Positions 22,798-34,985 of a DNA stretch of 64,000 nucleotides are shown here, in pieces. Made by a program: the position numbers and the translations under genes. Each line of letters opens with the position of its first letter. The stretch's first letter is position 1. The stretch lies in contig JAQFVV010000017.1 of the NCBI GenBank assembly GCA_028023455.1, positions 4,308,098 through 4,372,097 of the forward strand, read 5' to 3'. The stretch comes from Epiperipatus broadwayi. Lineage: Eukaryota; Onychophora; Udeonychophora; Euonychophora; Peripatidae. Below the pieces are notes generated by a model. That model was not told the DNA's origin. It made no database searches and saw only the letters and a list, made by a program, of their open reading frames with translations.

Positions 22798-23165
22798 CTT
22801 ACAAAAACAAGAGATAATATACACTACTCCCGAAATAGTCTTTCTATCAAAAATTTCCTTTGTATTATTTAATAAATTATTCAAAGTAATAACCCTTTTC
22901 CAAGCAATTTTCTTATTTCCAAACAAATTACTATTTTTATCTACAATTTTATAAGAAGACAATTTAAATTGCAAAAAAATAAAATATATTTCTTTATCCT
23001 TTACATCATTACAAATATTACTATTAAATAAAATACTTTTAACAAATTTATCAGAGTAGTCAACACTCAAGTAATCTTTATAAAATTGACCTTTTTGAAA
23101 TAAAGCTAGATTATTTAATCTCTTATTTCTATAACAGTAATTTCTTAAAGAAACTTTATGAGATA
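22330..23165 (-). pseudogene. Penelope-like element 3' fragment, minus-strand member of inverted pair
   Basis: Minus-strand frame 23070-22696 and upstream to about 23160. It begins in the linker before the nuclease (SVDYSDKFVKSILFNSNICN, then ITLNNLLNNTKEIFDRK). ISGVVYIISCFCKLYI is the first half of a GIY-YIG nuclease (GVVYxIPC...VYIG). At the Tyr-Ile codons a 90-bp (TA)n array interrupts. Past it the tail resumes in another frame: LSERIKVHKSRIRNKYLSS and GHTINFHD. The non-coding end continues to about 22330 with TTCTTTACACTTGAGAAGTC on the minus strand. It mirrors the plus-strand copy at 23165-23640. Confidence 0.82.
22707..22796. repeat. (TA)n microsatellite inside a GIY-YIG coding motif
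   Basis: Ninety bases of uninterrupted TA. The sister copy at 23225-23237 has only GTATATATAGG at the same place, encoding VYIG. See findings. Confidence 0.95.
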
Positions 23166-23640
23166 CAGATTGATAGATAGACTATTCCTGGAGTAGTATA
23201 TATTATCCCTTGTTTTTGTAAGAAGGTATATATAGGTCAGAGTAATTGAGCTTAAATGAAAGAATAAAGATACATAAAAGTAGAGTTAGAAATAAATATC
23301 TTAGTTCTGCTTTGTATATCCATGAAAAAGATAGAGGCCACACTATTAATTTTGATGAAGCTAAAGTTGTTTTCTTTGAGACAAATGAAATAAAAAAAGT
23401 TAAAAAACCTTTTATTATTAAATTTTTATGATTATGAAGCAATTAACCTGTTTAAAAGTTTTTTTTTTAATATTAAGGGTGTATAGAAGTAAGTGAAATT
23501 GTGGCTGTTTAGTTTAAATATATTGTTATTTTGTAATTCTTTACACTTGAGAAGTCTGTTTGTAGCAGTGAAATCTTAGAGTTTATTTTCTTGGCTAGAA
23601 TTATAAATCCAACTTTATAAAATTAAAATACTTTAAAGTA
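23165..23640 (+). pseudogene. Penelope-like element 3' fragment, plus-strand member of inverted pair
   Basis: Plus strand from about 23188: SGVVYIIPCFCKKVYIGQSN, i.e. both halves of the GIY-YIG signature, then two stops, then ERIKIHKSRVRNKYLSSALY and IHEKDRGHTINFDEAKVVFF (frame 23246-23431). The 3' non-coding part, including TTCTTTACACTTGAGAAGTC (about 23540-23560), matches the minus-strand partner to about 23600. The Arg in ERIK sits where the GIY-YIG catalytic Arg is expected. Only the nuclease end is present; there is no reverse transcriptase. Confidence 0.82.
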
Positions 23641-23702
23641 AAACAATTATATATTATATTACATTTTTTATAAGGTATAGAACAAACAGCTCTTATTATT
23701 TT

Positions 23703-24290
23703 GTGTGTATGTGGAGCATTGTTCAGTTGCTTGCTGACATGGATATTAATCCTGGGATAAGCAACATAATTTCTAATTTACTTTCTAATAGAAAAATTGC
23801 TAAATCTTTAAATGGTAAATTAATGGAGTCTTTCATTCCTACTAAATCTATTCCTCAGGGCTCTCCTTTAAGTGCACTTTTATTTATTTTATATGTTAAT
23901 TCTTTCCTGAAATCTATAGAGAACAATATTCCTGGAATCTTCATTTCTTACATTAATAAAGAAATTTATCTAATTGCATATATGGATGATATAGCCATAT
24001 TCCTGCCTTCTCAGAAATACATTCCAGATCTCATGAAGCTTATGTCCTCTTTTTCAGAAGATTCAGGGCTTAGTTTCAACTTTGAAAAATCAGCAGCATG
24101 GAGACTATTCTCTGGAAACAACATTCCCTCACTCTTCACAGCTAAACCGCAGAAATTTCTTGGTTTTGCTTTTAATCTCTCTCAGCTTACAATAAGGAGA
24201 GAGGTCCAAAATTCAATCATATTAGTAACTAGCAGAATAGTTCTCTACAGAAAGTATATATGTCTCTTTATTCCAAGACAGCCCTTTTGA
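23703..24290 (+). pseudogene. LINE reverse transcriptase fragment
   Basis: A 195-codon frame. SIPQGSPLSALLFILYVNSF (about 49-68) is reverse transcriptase motif 4/B. IAYMDDIAIF (91-100) is the catalytic YxDD box, here with Met at x. GLSFNFEKSA is the following motif and PQKFLGFAF the thumb-side block. The first catalytic Asp motif lies upstream of the truncation and is missing. The frame ends by a frameshift at about 24265; the homology continues in the overlapping frame 24260-24586. Confidence 0.88.
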
Positions 24291-24586
24291 ACATGTTATT
24301 TCCAAGGATTACTTACTTCATGCCTTTTATTAAATTTACAGCTAAATTCTTCATGGTATTAATTCAATTTGTTCTAAGCTATTATGGGGGGGGGACTGTA
24401 TCAATTAGCCTCAGGAAGATGCACACACCTACCAGACTAAGTGGTCTTGGGCTGCACTCACTGAAAGTGTTTAGATTCCAGCGGGCCTTCAACTTATTTT
24501 TGAGACTGAATCATTTTATCCCTCAAGAATTTTATTTAGTTGATGTTGATCCCACTGACACTCCACCTCCAACAATGAATTGCTAG
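24260..24586 (+). pseudogene. LINE polymerase, thumb/connection fragment
   Basis: A 108-codon frame continuing the polymerase after a frameshift. YSKTALLNMLFPRITYFMPF and GGGTVSISLRKMHTPTRLSG, then GLGLHSLKVFRFQRAFNL, follow the usual order of L1/Tx1-type proteins (a 'P..TYFM..' block, then a W-rich or G-rich block, then GGLGL). A run of eight G near 24386-24393 is a likely site of indels. Ends at a stop at 24584. Confidence 0.8.
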
Positions 24587-24702
24587 TTTACTGGTTTATT
24601 ATTTGAAATTTTAAAAATGAACTTAATTCCTAATCCATCTAAATCACAAAAAGTTCAATACTGGGAGGCTTATTATCTCATTAATGAAGCAATAGTCTTA
24701 AC

Positions 24703-25191
24703 TTGAAAACATTTAATCTGCTGAAAAAGTTCAGATGGTGGGATATGGAGCCAAAATACTTTGATTTCCTGATAAAAATTAATTTAAATGCACTACCCAC
24801 TTGTAGTTTTTTAACAAGAAACCATGGATTTACTTCAATTGATGGTCTATGTGGTTTATGTTGCAGAGATGAAGACACGATTGAACACATTTTTGGTGAA
24901 TGCAGTTATTTTCCAGTTTGTAGATGTTTTATTAGCTTTATTTATAAACATAAAGGCTCATTGATACATGTATTGACACAAACCATTAAAGCAGGAGTTT
25001 TTGCTGATATTAGAAGTGCCACTTTTTTAATATATAGTTTATGGCTAACTCGATGTGATATTCTTTTTAAATCTAATTGTACAGATCCTCTGAAGATTAT
25101 AATTAGAAAAATCAGAACGATAAAAGAAAGAGACAACAGAATATCATCACAAGATTTATTTAATAGCACAGGGGATCTTATTAACATTTGA
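24703..25191 (+). pseudogene. LINE polymerase C-terminal fragment with CCHC knuckle
   Basis: A 162-codon frame. CGLCCRDEDTIEHIFGEC (about residues 49-66) is a C-x2-C-x7-H-x4-C knuckle, preceded by RWWDMEPKYFDFLIKINLNA and LPTCSFLTRNHGF. The C terminus RDNRISSQDLFNSTGDLI resembles the minus-strand fragment at 26485-26620. It aligns with 15444-15845 in the first LINE. Confidence 0.85.
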
Positions 25192-25405
25192 AGACCAGAT
25201 TGGATATTATAAATTATCTTTTTTTTAGAAAAGAGATATATATAAAATTGTATTTTTTTTCTATTTTTTTATTTACTTGTTAACACTTGGCAGATTCTGC
25301 CTATTGAACTTTTATTTGCCTATTGATTTTATCATACAATATTATGTACTGTATTTATTTATTTATTTTTCTTGTTTAATAAAGTTTGTTTTTGATATAA
25401 AAAAA

Positions 25406-26234
<829 letters not shown>

Positions 26235-26239
26235 ATTGT

Positions 26240-26625
26240 TGTTTCAACCATAGTAAACTTTATTGATCCTTTTAGTTACATAGTATTACAATGCCATAGC
26301 AAGATACATGTTGAATCTTATTATTGTCAGTTCAATTTCACATGCTACAATATTCATTTTTTTAAAAGTACATATCTATACAGGTAATTTTTACATGATT
26401 CTATCCACTTTAGCAATGTTAATTAATCACATTATTGTCCAATAGGAGCATAATCTGGACCATGATTTCTTTTATTTTCGTTCTTTATAGCTTTGCTGTT
26501 TGTCTGAGCAGGGACCAAGTAGCTGCATAAATATCTGGGCTGGTGATCTGCTTGTCTCTAACTTGAATTTTATTCAACTTATTCTCAAATGTGGCTGGAT
26601 GCCTTCTGGGGTTATTACCCAATAT
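26240..26625 (-). mobile_element. LINE 3' end fragment, minus strand
   Basis: On the minus strand, NKIQVRDKQITSPDIYAATW and SLLRQTAKL (about 26590-26485) resemble the C terminus of the LINE at 25.1 kb (RTIKERDNRISSQDLFNSTG). A 3' UTR follows with an AATAAA-type signal at about 26257-26263, then the (AAC)n(AAT)n tail. It is 5' truncated at about 26625, where a second ATT array begins. Confidence 0.65.
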
Positions 26626-27475
<850 letters not shown>

Positions 27476-27580
27476 ATAATTATTGTTGTTGTTATTATTA
27501 TTATTATTGTTGTTGTTGTTGTTGTTATTACTACTACTACTACTACCACTACTATTACTACTGTTGTTGTAAGTTTCTCA
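27476..27580. repeat. Mixed trinucleotide array (GTT, ATT, ACT)
   Basis: Tracts of GTT, ATT and ACT units with a switch of phase near 27530, directly after a family A terminus. Confidence 0.9.
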
Positions 27581-28690
27581 GATATTACTATGCCATATAC
27601 GGTTAATATTTCATTTAATAATATTATTAGTGATATTGAATGGAATTAAATGTTATTTATGACAGGTTTAGAATGTGTAAACATAAGTCACAATTAACCT
27701 TATATAAAATTATTCTATATTGCAATTATTGTATATTATATGGGTTCTTAAGTTCAATCTCTAAGTTAAAATGGAGTTAATCATCCTTATGTAAATTAGT
27801 AAATCTGTAGGGAATAATTTATGCATCACTCTTATATATTAGTGTTATTTTTTCACTGTTGCATAGTATTTTAACAAGGCATTCTAATGATTTAATTATG
27901 TTCTGTTAGTAGAGCACTCCTAATATTTAAGCCTGCAAATGAATCCAGTAAAGGATCTTGAGTTAAAATAACTAATCCCAATGTGGTAAATATCATTTAT
28001 GTATGCTAAACAATGATTGTATTTGCTTTTCTTAAAAGAGTGAAAACTTCTCCAGTTTTATGAAGTGAGGTTGATTAATAATTGATTAGTTAGTGAAACA
28101 AACTAATTAAGAATGACTATAAAATATCTTTTATGATGGTGATGATTATTATCCTCCAGTATTTAAATTGAGGATTATTCTGAAATATTAAACAACCTAT
28201 TCCTGTTTAACGTTAGTATCTTCACAAGACTGTCTCATAACATACCTTTCATATCCCAAATTCAAATTAGATGTAGAAAACAAATAATAATATTTATTAA
28301 ACATTTTATATAATTTTCTTATTGCTATTATTCGTTTTTATCATTTATTTTATATTATGTAATAAAGTAATTGTTATTTTTTAAAAAAAAATGTTGTCGT
28401 TAACATCGTCATTGTATGGTTAGCTCATATTTGAAATATTAGATTACACATAAAATCTGTTTGGATTAAATACATCATTATTGTATTAATGCTGTCTGAA
28501 ATATAAAAGGATTGGGTAAGATGATGTACATATAATCTCCTTTACACTGCCGCATCCTAAAATGCACAAATACACTTTATATCCACGCATTTAGTTTTTT
28601 ATTTTGTAAAACCCAAAGATAAACCATTAATCAACTTTGTATTTAAAATTGCTAGTCTTAGTTGTAAAATACAGATCGAGTTATTCTTAA
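27581..28690. other. Intergenic AT-rich DNA
   Basis: No gene, RNA or family repeat recognised. Confidence 0.45.
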
Positions 28691-28695
28691 TTAGT

Positions 28696-28790
28696 TTACT
28701 GGTGGCCTAGTGGTTAGCATAGCTGCCTTCCAAGCAGGCGGCCCGGGTTCGCTTCCCGGTCAACGCAATTGACATAATAAAAAAAAAAAA
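28696..28790 (+). repeat. tRNA-Gly-derived SINE (not a functional tRNA)
   Basis: Positions 28696-28767 read like tRNA-Gly(TCC): GGCCTAGTGGTTAGCATAG (D arm/A box), anticodon arm GCTGCCTTCCAAGCAG with TCC in the loop, and T arm CCGGG-TTCGCTT-CCCGG, then TCAACGCA. The 5' acceptor strand (TTACTGG) does not pair with TCAACGC, so it is not a working tRNA. A second copy at 57258-57345 shares the unusual TTCGCTT in the T loop (Gly tRNAs normally have TTCGATT) and the downstream TTGACA before an A-rich tail. Both points indicate a SINE family rather than separate tRNA pseudogenes. Confidence 0.75.
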
Positions 28791-29520
28791 CAATATATTT
28801 GCAAAGTTTTTATTAATAAAACAAAATAAGATTAAGAGTACACACATATTATTTAATAATCCTGAGAATTTTTTTTTTTTTTTTAGTAAACGTGATTCTA
28901 TTATTAATGTATAGAATAGTTTTAGCTTAAGTGGAAATATAAAAAAAAACTTGTATACATTACGAATTGCAAGTCAAGTAAGGAATAGTAGTCGTATTTC
29001 TTTTCTCACATTATTAATCTCAGCCATCTCAACCGTATTCTCCACATTATTGCCACCGAGATCGCAACCAGGTCTTGTATATATATATATACAAAATTCC
29101 CATAGATTTGGATGATTTGACAATATGCCTAACTGATAATGCATAATCATTATTGATAGATTATTATTGCTTTTTTTCAATATTTCTTCAACTAATATGA
29201 AAGCAATCAATTATATTTGAGATTTATTATAAATTTAATTAAAATCTATCGTTTAAACTATCAAACCATTGCAGAATAAAGGTAATATATTTTGTAATTT
29301 TTAATTAATTTAATTTTTTTTTTTTTTTTGGAATATGTGATATTTATTATATATATATTTTATTTTAGTATGCCTTGAAAAAGACTATAAAAAATAGTTG
29401 AAACGTCGGATTTCTTTTTCATGATTATAGTCATAAAAAATCAAGTTTTAAAAAGAAGGAGTTAGTTTGTTTTATTTCTATATCAGAATAAAGGTGTCTC
29501 TAAGCATACTTTGGTTTTTC
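28791..29520. other. Intergenic DNA with one stem motif
   Basis: Contains a family E stem motif at 29380-29412 (plus strand): CTTGAAAAA, GACTAT / ATAGTT, GAAACG. Poly-T runs at about 28869-28883 and 29316-29329. No gene recognised. Confidence 0.5.
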
Positions 29521-29937
29521 TAATCAACCACTTTTTCTTCTTATCATGTCAACAAATTTTCTTATTTTATCCAATCATCTCATATATGATCTATATCTAA
29601 GTCTTTTACACCTTCTTGGAACTCAGAGTAAAATATCATTGGTCTATCTAATATCATCTTTTTTAACAAAATGTCTAACCCAATCAATTTCACTCTAGTC
29701 TCGAAAAAATTTTCAATTATACCAGTGAAACCTGTTTATTCTCTTGTCAAAGTATTTCACTTTTCATCCTTTTTGTTACTACCAACATACATCTCTCCAT
29801 TCTTTATGAGTAAATTGAAATGTACTGCTCCTCTGATAAGAGTTCAAAATTCAGATTCTTATGTAGAAACTGGTAAACATAACTATTAAATACCATCCTT
29901 TTCAAATATAGAACCATATTTCCTTTTAACATTATTA

Positions 29938-31555
29938 ATTAGAAATAATCAATTTAAAACAAAATTTAAATAGACAGCTCACTATAAATGAAAATATTAT
30001 TTAATACATCAATCCAGCTTTCATTTCTTAATGGAATCTTTTCAAGATGTCTTTTTGAACACAATCACTTGTGATGTGATGTGATGCACTGTGAATTCTC
30101 CTTATACAGAGTCAGGAATTTCTCTGCAACTTTGCCCAGAGACATTGTTAGCTACTTTATCTTCCCTGTCCATTCCCTGCCTGAGTTTTCCCATATCCTG
30201 CTCCATCCCATTTCCACAACATAATCTTTGTCACTTCCATGCCCTGTATATCTAAATCTCTTTTATCTTTTCTCAAACTCAGCATAAAAACCAAAAATCT
30301 ACTTTCTATATAATCACTTTGTTTATATTTATTCTGCCACAACTTCATTATTTGTACTCTTTCTGCTTGTAAGAATGCCTTCACCTTATACAACTTGCAG
30401 GCTAAATCACCCACATTTTACTGTATATATTCCCTTGTTTCTAAAGATCCCATTCAAGCCTTGAACAATAAATTACTTTCCTTGCTTTATCATAAATTAA
30501 CTCACACCCAATATTCCATTTACTTCTATATATATTTAAACTCTTTTTACTCTCCCATACTAGTTCTCTATCTCTCCAACTCCTTATTCATTATTATTGC
30601 ATCTATCCTTCTATCCCATTCCTTACCACTATAACAACCAACAATTCTCCTAACACAATCATCCCACCTTTTGTATAAATATATTGACATAAATTCTTTA
30701 TCCAAATCTTCTGCATATCGCATTACCTTTCTGATGTATCTTGTTGCTTGCCCTTTATTCATAATCCAATTAAATACTATTTTGGCTATTCTTTTATTAT
30801 CCATAAACTGCAATCTGCCAAATATTTTTATTTTTCTTTTTGCATCTCTCATATAAAAACTTGACCATCCCATTTCTCCTTGAATTGCCTCCTTTGCTGT
30901 CCACATGTCTGCATCTAATGCATGTCTTCCCACTTCTCTTTGTACATTTTCTAAGTAATCTAATACCCCTTTACTAACACATAACACATCATTATCATAT
31001 GTTAACCTTGCTACTGCCATTCCATTCCATAGAATTCTAGCTACAACATATTTATTATATGAAACATGACCAATTATCGTAAAGCAACTCCCCCAAAAGA
31101 CATTATTTGCATTACATTACAATAAATATAATTATTAAAATACATACATTAAATATAATTTGTAAAATATATATATATGTATATAAAATGCTTATACTTA
31201 TTACAGTCCTTTTGTTTTCTCATAATGTATATATATAATCTAAAAAAACAACCAATAATAAATAATCCTTTTCTTTTATTTTTAAAATTATAACTCTAAA
31301 GTTTCCAATAGTCTAACAATGATCATTTCTCCCCTAATGGTGCTAGACCTTTAACCATGTTTACACATTTGTTTAAATTTTCTTGAATATATAGATTCAT
31401 AGTCATGGGATTGTGTAAAAGAAGCATTTTGAAAAGGGTCTATTAAGGAATGAAAGCTGGATTGATGAATTAATTTATTTATTTTTAATTTACAGTGAGT
31501 TGTCTGTTTCAATTTTGTTTTAAATTGATTATTTTTAATTTTATATATAGAAGGG
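29938..31555. mobile_element. Composite insertion with about 110-bp terminal inverted repeats
   Basis: The left end (29938-30060: AATCAATTTAAAACAAAATT, CATCAATCCAGCTTTCATT, TCTTTTCAAGATG) and right end (31415-31555) are inverted copies of each other. Between them lie an 80-bp repeat (30063-30155) shared with 37242-37330, a LINE fragment on the minus strand (30160-31020) and AT-rich filler. The whole piece interrupts the decayed RTE between points equivalent to 19790 and 19815. No transposase is visible, so it may be a non-autonomous DNA element carrying captured sequence. Confidence 0.7.
30157..31020 (-). pseudogene. Non-LTR reverse transcriptase C-terminal fragment
   Basis: A 150-codon minus-strand frame (31020-30568) reads LDYLENVQREVGRHALDADM, then TAKEAIQGEMGWSSFYMRDA and KRKIKIFGRLQFMD, ending WDRRIDAIIMNKELER. 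The pattern LE..QR..GR.ALG......EA..GE.GW..F..R....K....RL is the post-RT region of several invertebrate LINEs annotated only from their reverse transcriptase. A second scrap follows at 30414-30157 (CKLYKVKAFLQAERVQIMKL). It is a different family from the RTE and L1-like LINEs here. The RT core is absent. Confidence 0.7.
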
Positions 31556-32064
31556 AACATTATAAACAAATTTTAACCTTGAAATTTGATTATTTAAATA
31601 TATTATTATTGTTAATTCTACCAAAATCATTTCATTCAAGTTTAATATTATATTAACTTTATCTACTATGTTTTCTATTAATAATCTGATGATGGTATTT
31701 GTAGTTATTAATTTTTAATATATAATTATGGATCTTTATTTTTTTGTTCTGACAATATCCATTGAACATTATTTTAGACTTTGTTATCTTACTTTCATCT
31801 GATAATTCTTTCAATATTTCCTGGAGCTCTGAAGCATTACTTTCAAAAAGATCTACGTCATCTGAAAAATCGAGATGGCTTAAAAAATCTTCACTTATTT
31901 TTATTCTCTTAGTTTTTCATTTTAATTCACACACAAAAAAAAACTTCTTGTTCAACTTTTGTAAAAAGTCTTGTGTATATGGAGTAATCTTTTTTCAATC
32001 TTAATCTTTTTAGCATAACTATATAATCTAAATATTTACATTCTGATCAATATTCTTTTTTGAA

Positions 32065-33000
32065 AGATGTCTTTATATATTTCAAGAGTGTATAGTGAAG
32101 ATTACTAAGTATATCTATAACAGATATTATACATGGAAAAAAATAAATGAAGTTGAATTACTCACGTATGTATGTTTACACTTCTTCCTTCTTCCTCTTC
32201 CTTAATTCTGCTTCTTCATATACAACAAAATATGTTTTAAATAATTAACAATCGTTTTACACCTTTTAAGCAAAAATATTTATTATTATAATTACAGTTT
32301 CAACTGGTTTTCACAGTCTTCTTCAGATCTCATTCTATTTCTCTAAATTTCCCTTTCCATCATTTTATTATTATTTTTTGCTTAAAAGGTGTAAGAAAAT
32401 TGTAGTTATTTAAAAGATATATTGTTGTTTATATATGTTTAATTAAAAAAACAGATATGTTAATCTTTATGTGAAGTTTAAAGTTTATATCTGGGTTAGA
32501 GATAATCCTTAGTTTAATAAATGATTAGTGATAGTGTTAAAATTGTGTGTGGAATAATTTTGATACTTATAAATCTTCTTTACTTTCTTTGCATTTTTTC
32601 ATATACTCCTATATATTGCTTACAATAACTGCCTTCATGTACACTTTAATGTAAAATTTTAATATAATTTTTTTATTTATTTTCCTGACCGTTTCGACTG
32701 TCCTGTAGTCTTCATCAGAGTGTTTTTATCTTCTCTACCCTTTTTTTTTTTAAAAAAAAGTCAGTTATTTTAAAAGATAAAGAAGATAAGAATGCTCTGA
32801 TGAAGACTGCAGGAAAGTCGAAACTGTCAGGAAAATAAAAAAATTATGTTCAAATTTTGCATTAAAGTTTATATGAGGGAAGTTATTGTAAGCAATATAT
32901 ATGAAATCAAAATGTAAAAATTCTTCAGAATATAACAATGTCCTAGATATATGTCTTGAGAAAACAAAGTTTTAATTACAGTGAAAATATTTATAGAATG
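32065..33000. repeat. Palindromic insertion with paired stem motifs
   Basis: Two hairpins lie inside the interrupted RTE. The first has arms at about 32252-32280 and 32377-32405 with a stem motif at 32296-32330 (minus strand). The second has arms at about 32610-32735 and 32790-32905, each containing a stem motif: minus 32686-32720 and plus 32796-32830 (CTGATGA, A, GACT ... AGTC, GAAAC). The two motifs face away from each other, as expected for a head-to-head dimer. Confidence 0.75.
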
Positions 33001-33409
33001 GAATATCTTTCCCTAATTTATAAATTCAAACCATAATGGCAATTCATATTCATTGTATCTTCTACAACTTTTTCAATGCTTGGATGTAATCCACCATAGT
33101 AAAATCACTTAAAGTCTAGTTTGTTTGTTTTTTTTTTGGCTGATTAGAATCCAAAGTTTGTTTCAAATCAGTTGTATTTTCTTAATAAAGATTTTACATA
33201 GAATGAATGGAAAACTGGTAGTTTGGTAACTTTTAATATCTTCATCTTTCTTAAATTTCAATATTCTTCCACTTATGTGGAACATTCTTGTCAGTTAGAT
33301 ATTTGATATATAACTTTGCCAATAGTTTGCCTTTTTCTTCCCTTGCTTCTTTAAAACTATTAATAATAATTCCATTATTTTTTGAAGTTTTACCCTTTTT
33401 CATAACTTG

Positions 33410-33815
33410 ACAATTCAGAAGATGTAATGGTTGTAAGAGATATCCTGTTTTCTTGTTCTTTATTATTATATAATTCTTTATAGAACTCTTCCTTACTATG
33501 TATGATGTCATCTCTTTTTTAAGCCTTTTAATTTAAAGTACTTGACAATTCAGAAGATGTAATGATTGCAAGAGATATTCTGTTTTCTTGTTCTTTATTA
33601 TTATAATTCTTTACAGAACTCTTCCTTACTATTTATGATGTCATCTCTCTTTTAAATATCTTAATTAATAGTATTTGAATTCAGAAGATATAATGATTAT
33701 AAAACCTACTCTGTTTTCTTGTTCTGTATTATTATATAATTTTTTGTTCTTATTATTATGTAATTCTTTATAGAATTCTTCCTCGCATTTTATGATGTCA
33801 TCTCTCTCTTTAGTA
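33410..33815. repeat. Tandem triplication inside the decayed RTE
   Basis: Three tandem units of about 130 bp (33410-33540, 33541-33670, 33671-33815) each contain TTCAGAAGATGTAATG (or near), CTGTTTTCTTGTTC, a TTATTA tract and TATGATGTCATCTC. The intact RTE has one such unit (20825-20920). The triplication therefore arose after insertion. Confidence 0.85.
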
Positions 33816-34985
33816 GTAGTTCCTATCTTTTCTTCTTATTGCTAAAATGCTTTTCTTTTATTAGTAAGATGTTTTATCCTTTAGACATTTATTCTCTTCT
33901 ATGATTTTTCTTATCAATTCACCACAATATTTTCTTATTATTATCTCTTTTTTTGGTAACATTTTACAAAAGTTAAGATATCCAATTATTTCTAATGGAT
34001 CACATTTAAATAGTCTCCTTTTTTTTTTCATATATTGTCTCAATTGTAAATGTATTTATGAAATGCTTTTTTATATATATCAGCTATATTTGTTGCAGTT
34101 CTTAACAGAATATTGCTTATCCTTTTATTAATTTGAGATAAGCTGGGCCATCTTCAAAATCTTATTGGAGTATTTTTGAAGATTAAAAATATCAACTATT
34201 GATACTGCCTTTTTTGATAGTTTTTTTTTTTCATTTATATATATATATATTATTAATTGGTGATCATTTCCTATTTATGAACCTAATTAAGAATATTACA
34301 ATCTTGAAATACATATTTTCCGATAGCCAAATATATCAGCCAATTCTACTTTGATCTTTCTTCATTCCCACATCTCTTTCTATTTATCATTTTTCTTTAA
34401 GAAAGAATTTGTAATGTATCTTTTTCTCTCTGCAAATTTCACCAAAATCTATGTCCTCTCCTATTTTTTCATCCTAGCCAATTTATCAACAGCACTTTCA
34501 TTTTTCAATCATATTCTAATTCTAGTACTAAGTCTGCCATGCTAATTTTAAATTGGTGTTGGATATGATCACAAGCATTTTGTGCATCATTATAAAAGTT
34601 CTTTATTTCTTCATCATAATAAGAACTTGTTGGAAAATAAACTTGAATTATTTACTTTTTGTATAACTAATCTTGCAACTCTGTCTGATATATCACCAAT
34701 CTCCACAATAGGTTGTTCTTCCTCATTTAAACATCACTCCACTTCTGCTTCCAATACTCATGCCTTTGTAGTAAATTATATGTCCATTTTTCAAATCAAT
34801 GATCTCTTCACCTTTTTTTTTAATTTCTTGAATTCCAACAATGTGTCATTTAAAATTAGACATTTCTTCCAATTCATGCAATCTTTTTTCACTTGAACAT
34901 GATCTGCACTTGTCCATAGCTAAATAAAAGGTCATCACCAAGTGATTATCTTGGGATTCTTAGCCACACACCCAACTTCTTGGCT

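Larger units (their letters stand above)
23700..25405 (+). mobile_element. 5'-truncated LINE (L1/Tx1-like), plus strand
   Basis: Three consecutive broken frames spell a LINE polymerase from the middle of the reverse transcriptase to its C terminus, followed by a roughly 200-bp 3' UTR. AATAAAGTTTG occurs near 25378 and a short A run (25400-25407) ends the element. The same family gives the fragment at 14.8-16.1 kb and probably the tail at 26.24-26.62 kb. The 5' truncation at about 23700 is typical of aborted target-primed reverse transcription. It lies immediately downstream of the Penelope-like inverted pair. Confidence 0.88.
29525..34985 (-). mobile_element. Decayed RTE retrotransposon, second copy, split by two insertions
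   Basis: Three minus-strand segments are colinear with the RTE at 19.3-22.2 kb. 29525-29935 equals the C-terminal tail (19370-19790). About 31590-32060 equals the RT palm region (19815-20290). 33005-34985 equals the RT entry plus endonuclease (20390-22160). The gaps are insertions: a TIR-flanked composite (29938-31555) and a palindromic Penelope-type piece (about 32065-33000). Recognisable protein scraps include NNGIIINSFKEAREEKGKLL and AKLYIKYLTDKNVPHKWKNI (33251-33511) and DPLEIIGYLNFCKM (33861-34043). Many stops and frameshifts: an old dead copy. Confidence 0.88.

Noticed and set aside
28696-28767. Functional tRNA-Gly gene
   Set aside because: The acceptor stem does not pair, the T loop is altered and the copy at 57 kb shares the alteration and a SINE-like extension.
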